This document shows, piece after piece, positions 9,802-17,234 of a stretch of 21,240 nt of DNA (its first letter is position 1; each line of letters opens with the position of its first letter). This stretch comes from Takakia lepidozioides (lineage: Eukaryota > Streptophyta > Takakiopsida > Takakiales > Takakiaceae), in contig CM060731.1 in assembly GCA_030704615.1 (NCBI GenBank), positions 50,098,001-50,119,240 on the forward strand, read 5' to 3'. The translations under genes were made by a program, and so were the position numbers. A model generated the notes under the pieces. The model was not told where the DNA came from and ran no database searches. It was given only the letters and a program-made list of their open reading frames with translations.

Positions 9802-10259
9802 GCCTTGATTATCAGTGCCTAATTTTATCAATTGTGTCGCTGTTGCTGTGGCTTCCAATTGACCATCTACCCATGGAGGTTTCTTGTAGCTATCCTTCCA
9901 CATGGAATCATAGGTAATCTGGAGCTTGAAATCCAGCCCTCTTGGATGAATCTGGACCCACACTCCAATCCCTGCCCCTTCAGCTATCCATGCCTCTGCA
10001 CAAATCATGCATACATCCTTGCCTTGCTGCTAGCCTGCTGACAATGACAGCCTAGAATTGTTCTAGCAAACACCCCAACCCTACTTATCATACTAGTTCC
10101 TATGCTGACTTTGCGTCTGCTTCCAACAGGCATTCACCTTTTTGCCTCGATTGTTCCACCATTGACTGGGGTCGGAAACGTACTCATTCCAGAGCTTCGA
10201 CTCCTCAGCTAACTTTCAGAGTTCGACATCAAAATTCAAGGTCGACTCTGATAGCAAAA
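9802..10259 (-). pseudogene. OSB-like gene fragment, copy 2
   Basis: This copy has the best-preserved first half of a PDF motif in this window: LWNEYVSDPSQWWNNRGKKV (about 10135-10200, minus strand), in which the paired Trp residues and the NR are typical of OSB. An intron-like gap follows, then an 86-codon frame (10008-9748) with IHPRGLDFKLQITYDS, WKDSYKKPPWVDGQL and a tail NQGTFFNTFHPVFPS. The usual PDFKH core is changed to LDFKL. No start codon or N-terminal OB-fold is present, so it is a fragment. It lies between copy 1 and the BASS fragment. Confidence 0.65.
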
Positions 10260-10687
10260 TGTAATGGGTGTGCAAACCAACTTTCATGTGGTGTAGTTTC
10301 ATATCATTTCAGTGATAGGCAATTACCATGGAGATTGAGATCCAACAATGGAAATGAGTATTCACTATCTGTGTGATACTTCAAGCAATAAATTTAAGGG
10401 ATCTATCAGTAGATGGTGAGAACTCACTAGCATTTTTGTTATCACTAAAGCTCTCCACTCTAAAGCAAGTTCTGTTTTTTTTACTTCGTGTCAAGATAAG
10501 AGCATCGTATGTTACAGAGGACAATGTTAGATCACAGAGAAAAGCACTCCTCACCCTCAGACCTAGAAACAAGGCACTGCCCTACATTTCAATCATGTCT
10601 CCCCGATATACACATCAAATCCATTATTCTAATATTGAAGCTTAGATCCTCTATACAGTGCAAGCAACAAGATCAGAGAAAGAGTAC
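10260..10687. other. Non-coding stretch next to the BASS fragment
   Basis: No conserved protein reading. It follows the splice donor of the second BASS exon on the minus strand, so it may be captured intron or flanking sequence from the same donor gene. The next expected BASS block (GMQNS) was not found. Confidence 0.35.
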
Positions 10688-11101
10688 CTCAATTGAGATA
10701 GCACGGCGCTGTGACTCAGCAAATCCTGCTAGCATGGCAACCACAGATCTGCCGGTTAAAGCACATGACACATCAGTATGGGTAAAACAGCTCATGGAGT
10801 GTAGAAACACAAGACAAGCCCAACTTTTCTCTAGATTAAGCTCTAGTAGCGCTCCCACATGAATGTCCAAATACGTATCTTAACATTAGGAAATGAGTCC
10901 GGGGAACAAACCCAAATGAAAGACAATTAATTACTTTCAATAGAGCAGCGACATACCCAAGGAAAAAGACTGCAGCATGGACTGACAACACAGCCCCTCC
11001 AATGATTCCTAAGTGTGCCAAAACAGATGAAGCACTTTGAGATGGTGACATAAACACTGCCCCCACTGTACTGGTGGAAAGAAGTGTTCCTAGGATTGTC
11101 C
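10688..11101 (-). pseudogene. BASS-family (bile acid:Na+ symporter) fragment, two exons
   Basis: Two minus-strand exons can be joined. Exon a (11101-10957) follows a CACATAG acceptor and ends at a G|GTATGT donor. It encodes TILGTLLSTSTVGAVFMSPS and further on GGAVLSVHAAVFFLG. Exon b (10748-10688) follows GGCAG and ends at GAG|GTACTC, giving SVVAMLAGFAESQRRAISIE. Joined in phase 2, the spacing between His-Ala-Ala and ISIEV is as in plant plastid BASS carriers, which move sodium-coupled organic anions such as pyruvate across the plastid envelope; ISIEV is their hallmark. The rest of the ten-helix carrier is absent, so this is a captured fragment with its intron still in place. It could not work as a transporter. 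The family call rests on this one stretch. Confidence 0.65.
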
Positions 11102-11370
11102 CTATGTGTGAGGTAAGGGAAGCAGCACAGACAGAAAGAAGTTTATCACGTCATGGGAAGACCATTGGGCCTGAGGGACAAGAACAGAATGTACTCATAA
11201 GATGTTGTTTGCCGTAGCCTGAGGGACAAGAACGGAAACAGAACCGAAGAACAACAGGGGCTTCCCTTTTTCACTATGTAATAAGAAAAAAATACAAATT
11301 TATTACTTCCACAGTAGGCTCAAAGATAAATATACTTGTAGGACGTTGTTTGCTGTAGCCTAAGGGCCAT
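11102..11370. other. Non-coding interval inside the CACTA element
   Basis: No protein-like frame. The phrase GCCTGAGGGACAAGAAC occurs twice (near 11169 and 11217), and two similar stretches (TGTTTGCCGTAGCCTGAGGG near 11207 and TGTTTGCTGTAGCCTAAGGG near 11347) suggest an internal duplication of about 140 bp. It may come from an intron of the BASS donor gene. Confidence 0.4.
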
Positions 11371-12335
11371 AGACCCTGGGAAAAATAGGGTGAAATGTGT
11401 TGAAGAAGGTACCTTCACTAGCAGTGTCTTGTTCTATCAATTGTGCTGTTGCCGCTGCTGTTTTCAGTTGACCATCTACCCACTTGTAGCTATTGATCCA
11501 TAGGAAATCAGAATTAATCTTGTGTTTGAAACCCGGCCCTCTTGGATAAATCTGGACCTCTATCCCTGGTCCTTCAGCTATATATCATTGCCTGCGTACA
11601 AGTCATAAATACATCCTCAGCCTTGCTGCTAGCAGCTGACACTAACGGCGTGAAATTTCTGCAAACACCCGAGCCCTACGTATTCCAGTAGTTCCAATTC
11701 TATATTGCATCTGCTTATGTCTGCAGTCCAACAGGCATTCACCTTTTTGTCTCCATTGTCCCACCATTGACTAGGGTCGGAGTGTTCATTCTAAAGCTTC
11801 TCCTCATCTCAGTTATCTGTTTCTGGATACTTTCTGCGGCCACATCGGCAGTAACTTGTCAAAGTCACTCCAAACCACCACAGATCCACCCAACAAGCTA
11901 ACTTACAGAATTCAGTATGCATCTTAGGGCCAAGTCTGATGAGAAGGCAAAACAGGCTGAAACAGGTCAAAGAAGAAGGTGCTTTCACCACATTGTCCTT
12001 TGTCCATGGAGGATTTGACCGAACATCAACCCAAAATGCCCTCTTGTGTGTGTTGTTTGTGTCTGTAGTCAGGTAATGTCGGATTGGTCTGTGAGAACCA
12101 CCACGGTGCAGCAGAGCAGGCAGCGATTGAAACACGGCCTGCTAAGACCAAGCTGACTTTCCCAAGAACCTTGTAAACATAAGGAAGAATATCAAATCAT
12201 GGTACTAACAGGAGCCAAGAGCCCACCTTTGCAGGATGGACAAACTTCTTCACATCGTACATTAAGAAAAGCCACACCTTGTGATTGCGGTTGTCCCACC
12301 ATCCTGAAGGATCTTTATAAAACTCATGCCAGCTT
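11371..12335 (-). pseudogene. OSB-like gene fragment, copy 3, with two PDF motifs
   Basis: This is the most complete OSB segment. In minus-strand order it has WHEFYKDPSGWWDNRNHKV and KKFVHPAK before a donor (about 12335-12226); HKRAFWVDVRSNPPWTKDNV (about 12060-11995), the second half of that first PDF motif; a second WW half with EEKL, a stop, then DPSQWWDNGDKKVNACW (about 11800-11715); and FKHKINSDFLWINSYK and a broken WVDGQL half (about 11550-11460). Two full PDF motifs in series match OSB proteins, which carry one to four. The stop inside the second motif and small deletions near WINSYK show decay. The N-terminal OB-fold is missing. Confidence 0.7.
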
Positions 12336-13000
12336 ACATCACGAACAAGCTAACTTGCAGAATTCTACATGAAATTTTAGGGATGACTCTGATAACAGGG
12401 CAAAACAGGGTGAAATGTGTTGAAGAAGATACCTTCATTAGCAGCAAATTGTTCTATCAATTGTACTACTGCCGCTTCTATTTCCAGGATGACATCTGGT
12501 ACAATTCTAGCTACCGCACAAAGCATCTTCATATGCCCAGAAGTGCCAGAAGAGGCATTGTGGACTCCCTCTCTTGATCCTCTAATTTCAGAAGTTGTGG
12601 TCATGGTTGAGGTGCCTAGTTTTATCAACTGTGCCGCTGCTGCTACCTTTAATTGACCATCTACCCATGCAGGTTTCTTGTAGCTACTAATCCACCTGGA
12701 ATCAAGGTAATATGAAGCTTGAAGTCCAGCCCTCTTGGATGAATCTGGCCCCACACTCTATCCCTGCTCCTTCAGCTATCCATGCATCTACACAAATCAT
12801 GCATACATCTTTGCCTTGCAGCTGATAAGGACAGCCTAGATTTGTTCTAGGAAACACCCAACTCAGCTTATTACACTAGTTCTATACTAAATTGCGTCTG
12901 TTATTCTCCTGTAATCTAACAGGCATTCACCTTTTTGCTTTGGTGTCCCACCATTGACTGGGTTCCTCATCTCTGTTACGTGTTTTTGGATACTGTTGTC
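12336..13000 (-). pseudogene. OSB-like gene fragment, copy 4
   Basis: A 125-codon frame (12754-12377) is open through ISSYKKPAWVDGQLKVAAAA. It continues into a longer, low-complexity C-terminal part (about 60 residues more than the other copies), then reaches NEGIFFNTFHPVLP, with a possible GAAG|GTATCT donor. The matching WW half lies at about 12965-12915 but is thrown out of frame by a missing base (PSQWWDTKAK, then stop). This copy shows what the intact C-terminal exon of the donor gene may have looked like. Confidence 0.6.
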
Positions 13001-13039
13001 ACAGTGGCAGTATCATGTCAAAGTCACTCCAAACTACAT

Positions 13040-13480
13040 TCACTCAACCAGCTCTTGCAGAATTCAACATGAAAATTTAGGGCCGATCTTGATAAGAGGG
13101 AAAAACAGGGTGAAATGTATTGAAGAAGGTGCCTTGATTACTAGTGCCTGATTTTATCAGTTGTGTCGCTGGTGCTGCGGCATCCAGTTGACCATCTACC
13201 CATGCAGGTTTCTTGTAGCTATTGATCCACAGGGAATCATAAATAATCTTGTGCTTGAAATCTGGCCCTCTTGGATGAATCTGAGCCCACTCTCTATCCC
13301 TGCTCCTTCAGTTATCTCTACCTCTCTGTTCCAGCAAACACCCTAACCCTACTTATCACACGAGTTCCTATGTTGTCTTGAGCTTCCAACAGGCATTCAC
13401 CTTTTTGCACCAACGAGCTAACTTGCAGAATTCAACCTGAAAATTTAGGGACAACACTGATAACAGGGGAAACAGGCTGA
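13040..13480 (-). pseudogene. OSB-like gene fragment, copy 5
   Basis: This copy keeps the diagnostic motif best: PDFKHKIIYDSLWINSYKKP followed by AWVDGQLDAAAPATQLIK (about 13265-13145, minus strand). PDFKHK is the signature that gives the OSB PDF motif its name, and it anchors the identification of all five copies. The WW half expected near 13380-13410 is deleted. It borders the PPR fragment at about 13483, and its duplicated edge (GAAATGTATTGAAAAATGTG) joins directly to PPR sequence. Confidence 0.72.
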
Positions 13481-13483
13481 AAT

Positions 13484-14620
13484 GTATTGAAAAATGTGCT
13501 CATAGGTCTCCAAAGCCTCCATCCCGCGCCTTTGCTGTGCATATCCTGCAATCATCGCACTCCACGACACCACATCTCGTTCAGCCATATTGTTAAATAC
13601 TCCCTTTGCATCCTCGATGCACCCACATTTGTATACATGTCCACGAGAGTACTGTTCAGAATGACATCGGGTACAATTCCAGCTCTGACAATGTCACCAT
13701 GGACCTCTTTGCCCTTTTCCAGGGTTGCCAGGCGTGCACATGCATTGCAAATGCAAACGTGATGTGGTCGGGCTTCACCCCTTCCGCCATCATTTGATCG
13801 TAGGTCTCCAAAGCCTTCTTCCCACGGCCTTGTTGTGCATACCCCACAAGCATCGTTCAGCCATACCTTTGCAAACTCCCTTCGCATCCTCGATGCACCC
13901 GCATTTAGCATACATGTCCACGAGGGTATTGTTCAGAATGACGTCGGGTACAATTCCAGCTCTGATGATGTCACCATGAGCCTCTTTGCCCTTTTCCAGG
14001 GCTGCCAGGCTCGCACAGGCATTGCATATACAAATGAACGTGACCAGGTCTGGCTTTACCCCTTCCTGCATCATTTGCTCATAGGTCTCCAATGCCTCTA
14101 TCCCGCATCCATGCTAGGGAATATCCCGCGATCATCACACACTCCAGGACACGACATTTCGTTCAGCCATATTCTCAAACACTCCCTTTGTATCGTCAAT
14201 ACTGCCACATTTGGTATACATGTCCACGAAGGTATTGTTCAGAATGACATCGGGTACAATTCCAAATTTGACAATGGCACCATGGACCTTTTACCCTTCT
14301 CCAGGGCTGCCAGGCTCGCACACACATTGTAAACACAAACGAACGTGACCCGGTCCGGCCTCACCCCTTCCCGCATTATTTGCTCATACGTCTTCGAAGC
14401 CTCTATACCACACCCCCGCTGTGCATATCCTCGCCCTTCCTACATCATTTGTTCAAGAATAAGCTCAAGAAAGCTGCATCAGTTGCTCAAGAATAGGTCG
14501 CAAAGCCTCAATCCCACGCCCCTGCATTGCATATCCTGCGATCATCCGTTCCATGACACAAGTTCTCACTGCTTCGGCTCGATACTACGAAAATATATGG
14601 TAGCACGGGAGACAAAAGGA
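13484..14620 (-). pseudogene. PPR (PLS-type) gene fragment, decayed
   Basis: Minus-strand pieces show classic pentatricopeptide repeats, RNA-binding helical hairpins that act in plant organelles. Examples are GYAQQGRGKKALETYDQMMA, EGVKPDLVTF, CNACASLAALEKGKEAHGDI and GIVPDVILNNTLVDMYAKCG. Three similar copies of a roughly 300-bp (about 101-residue) P-L-S triplet start near 14390, 14092 and 13815, with a further fragment at 14460-14560. Stops and frameshifts break every frame (the longest is 100 codons, 14092-13790), and VFxxMxxRDVVSW has decayed to CKGMAERCLWG. There is no start, mitochondrial/plastid targeting peptide, E or DYW domain. It was most likely captured with the rest of the element's cargo. 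Confidence 0.8.
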
Positions 14621-15190
14621 GGCTAAAGTCCCAGCCCTATGTGTTCACGGCTGAACGTGGGCAACCCTAAAGCAACTTTTTGAATTTTTTTAACTTTTTA
14701 CACTTTGTGTCATTCCATTGACACAAGTGCTTCGTTAAAGATAGATGGATGAAGTCATCCAATGGATAAACCCATTCATGTATATACCTTAAGATGCCAC
14801 GTGTAGTGATGTAGTCATATAAACAGAGCTATGAAACCTCCTGTAGTCATGTAGTCATAAGTTTCTATGGCATGTCATCAATGTGTAGTAGTAGTATAGT
14901 CACACATATAACTCCACAACACTGTGCTTTCAAAACAGACCTCCTTGTACAAGATCAATCAAATTTTATCAAAGTGAATGCAAAAGTACTACAAAAACTT
15001 CAAAATCTGAGAACGTGCTACGTACCAATGTTCATTCCAGCTCTGGGTGGATCAGAAGCTCTGGCTAGAAAAGGGAGCCAGCAGATACACAAGCATTTGC
15101 TGTGAAACGATCAAACATCCCAGACGCATACATTGACCCACAACCTGCAACGTGCCATCTAACGTCCTGACAGCAGCAAAACTCCTCTCA
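14621..15190. repeat. Right subterminal region of the CACTA element, inner part
   Basis: TAGTCATA copies lie at 14812-14819 and 14852-14859, with CCACGTG near 14797 and a run of TAGTAGTAG near 14886. The inverted orientation relative to the left end fits subterminal repeats. A 77-codon plus-strand frame (14872-15105) has no recognisable domain. Confidence 0.5.
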
Positions 15191-15496
15191 ACTGAAGATC
15201 GACAGCACAAGCAGTATCATCCACAGCACATCAAATTGAAAGTCTCTTCCACGTACCTCCCTGAGCCGAGACCCTCCGCTATACGAATGACACGTGTCTG
15301 ACGTGTAGTAATGTGTATGACTACTAGTTATATAAACCAAGCCTATGTTCTTGGTCAACAATGTTTGACCGCAGCTCCTGGTCATGTAGTAAAATGTGTG
15401 ACTGCATTAGATTAAAATATATTAAAATATGCCCAACAATGAGTTTCATCACTTCGTAGTTACATATATAGTCATTGTTACCAAGGTTTATATCAC
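15191..15496. repeat. Right subterminal region of the CACTA element, outer part
   Basis: GACACGTG near 15287 mirrors the same word at the left end, TATGACTA is at 15316-15323 and AATATATTAAAATATG is a short repeat near 15417. No gene is visible. Confidence 0.5.
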
Positions 15497-15529
15497 CCGT
15501 AGTCATAAAAACGTTAATCTGTAGTAGTG
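15497..15529 (-). repeat. CACTA terminal inverted repeat, right
   Basis: Inverted partner of 8372-8404 with 31 of 33 bases the same. It ends in TAGTG, the complement of CACTA. Confidence 0.92.
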
Positions 15530-15532
15530 TAT
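15530..15532. repeat. Target site duplication (TAT), right copy
   Basis: TAT directly follows the TAGTG end and matches 8369-8371. The LRR repeat TATGTTGGAGCAACCC resumes at once, as in uninterrupted units. Confidence 0.8.
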
Positions 15533-17234
15533 GTTGGAGCAACCCTCAAGGTAAAAGAATATTAATACTTCAAGATTACCAATGGAGTCTGGCAAGCCTT
15601 TGAGTGCGATACAATTCTTGAGCCACAGTCTTCGGAGATGAATCAATGCTCCAACGGAATTAGGCAAGCTCTCCAAGCTGGTACAAGTCTAGGTCCAACT
15701 CTTCGAGCACTTTCAACAATCCCAAGCAGTCAGGCAACGCTTGCATGTTGGAGCAACCCTCAAGATAAAAAAAATCTTAACACTTCAAGATTACCAATTG
15801 AGTTTGGCAGGCCTTTGAGTGCAGTACAATTCTTGAGCCACAGTCTTCGGAGATGAATCAATGCTTCGACAGAATCAGGCAAGCTCTCCAAGCTCGTACA
15901 AGAGTCTAGATCCAACTCTTCAAGCTCTTTCAAAAGTCCCAAGCAGTCAGGCAATGCTTGTATGTTGGAGAAACCCTCAAGGTAAAAGAATCTTAACACT
16001 TCAAGATTACCAATGGAGTCTGGCAGGCCTTTGAGAGCTTTACAATTCTGGAGCCACAGTCTTCGGAGGTGAATCAATGCTCCGACGGAATCAGACAAGC
16101 TCTCCAAGCTGGTACAAGAGTCTAGGTCTAACTCTTCGAGCTCTTTCAACAGTCCCAAATAGTCAGGCAATGCATGTATGTTGAAGCAACCCTCAAGGGA
16201 AAAGAATCTTAACACTTCAAGATCACCAGTGGAGTCTAGTACACCTTTGAGTGTTGCACAATTCTTGAGCCACAGTTTTTGGAGATAAATCAATGCTCCG
16301 ATGGAATCAGGCAAGCTCTCCAAGCTCGTATAAGAGTGTAGGTCCAACTTTTCCAAGTCTTTCAACAGTCCCAAGGAGTGAGGCAATGCTTGTATGCTGG
16401 AGCAACCCTAAAGGTAAAGCTAGAAATTTGGAGGATGTGCACCTCCGTCGGATGGAGGTTCATCTTAACGATCTTCAATGTACCAACACAGAGGTATGAC
16501 AATAACCTGGTCACTTCAAGATTACCAATGGAATCTGGCAGACCTTTGAGTGTTGTACAATTCTTGAGCCACAGTCTTCGGAGATGAATCAATGCTCCGA
16601 TGGAATCAGGCAAGCTCTCCAAGCTGGTACAAGACTCTAGGTCCAACTCTTCGAGCTCTTTCAACAGTCCCAATGAGTCAGGAAATGTTTGTATAAGTTG
16701 GAGTAACCCTCAAGGTAAATGAGTCTTAACACTTCAAGATTACCAATGGACTCTGGTAGGGCTTTGAGTGATGTACAATTCTTGAGCCACAATTGTTCGA
16801 GATGAATCAATGTTCCGATGGAATCAGACAACCTCACCAAGCTGGTACAAGACTCTAGGTCCAACGTATGCTCCTTCAACAGCCCCAAGCAGTCAGGCAA
16901 GGCTTATATATTGGAACAACCCTTAAGGTTGAGGACTTTTAACTTTGTAAGATTACCAATGGAGTCTGGCAGGCCTTTGAGGGCTGTACAATTCATGAGC
17001 CACAGTTTTTGGAGATGAATCAATGTTTTGATGGATTCAGGCAACCTCTCCAAGCTGGTGCAAGAAGAGAGATCCAAGTTTTCGAGCTCTTTAAGCAGCC
17101 CTAAACACTCAGGCAAGGCTTGGATATTGGAGCAACCCTCAAGGTAAATGAATTTTAACTTTGCAAGATCGTCAATGGAGTCTGGCAGGCCTTTGAGTGT
17201 TGTACAATCTTCAGCCACAGATTTTGGAGATGAA
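15533..17234 (-). pseudogene. LRR array remnant, 3' of the frameshift, before the transposon
   Basis: About eight more 72-residue LRR units continue from the intact LRR exon but carry many breaks. A second 1-bp deletion at about 17208 (ACAATCTTCAG against the usual ACAATTCTTGAG) shifts the frame again. CAA has become TAA near 16904 (GCSNI, then stop). Further frameshifts lie near 16690 and 16400. Open pieces are 17266-16904, 16900-16661, 16673-16362 and 16386-15760 (208 codons). The last belongs to the GNLEVLRFFSLEGC subfamily also found beyond the transposon. It would be transcribed, if at all, as untranslated 3' sequence. Confidence 0.85.
16419..16512. other. Foreign insertion of about 84 bp in an LRR unit
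   Basis: Here the usual run from AAGGTAAAAG to CACTTCAAG is replaced by a longer unrelated stretch, a net gain of about 84 bp. Its middle is a short imperfect inverted repeat (GATGTGCACCTCC facing GGAGGTTCATC, 16433-16463). It could be a small foldback element or filler from repair. Confidence 0.5.

Larger units (their letters stand above)
8372..15529. mobile_element. CACTA (En/Spm) transposon, non-autonomous, gene-capturing
   Basis: The 7158-bp element begins CACTAGTACAGATTAACG and ends with the inverted form of CACTACTACAGATTAACG. The terminal inverted repeats are 33 bp with two mismatches. It is flanked by a 3-bp TAT duplication. Taking out the element and one TAT rejoins the LRR gene in frame (GCSNI then KALPDC), which proves insertion into the array. 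Both ends carry copies of TATGACTA in opposite prevailing orientations and several CACGTG words, like the subterminal binding repeats of En/Spm. Inside I see no transposase (TNP2-type) or TNPA-like frame, so it would need help from another element to move. The interior consists of gene fragments (OSB, BASS, PPR), all on the minus strand, parallel to the host LRR gene. Confidence 0.9.

Noticed and set aside
12377-12754. ARIVPDVILEIEAAV in OSB copy 4 as a PPR-OSB fusion
   Set aside because: It resembles the PPR phrase GIVPDVILNNTLVD over only about eight residues. The reading runs continuously into OSB-like sequence on both sides, so chance similarity within the OSB C-terminal exon is as likely.
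13835-14332. 165-codon plus-strand frame
   Set aside because: It is the antisense of the PPR fragment; the minus strand gives clear PPR motifs, the plus strand none.
13484-14620. CRISPR-like regular repeats
   Set aside because: The roughly 300-bp spacing and the protein content fit PPR triplets in a plant genome; there are no short identical repeats with unique spacers.
8372-15529. CACTA transposase gene
   Set aside because: Looked for a long frame or TNP2-like residues on both strands; every interior protein-like segment is better explained as OSB, BASS or PPR, and no other frame exceeds about 100 codons.
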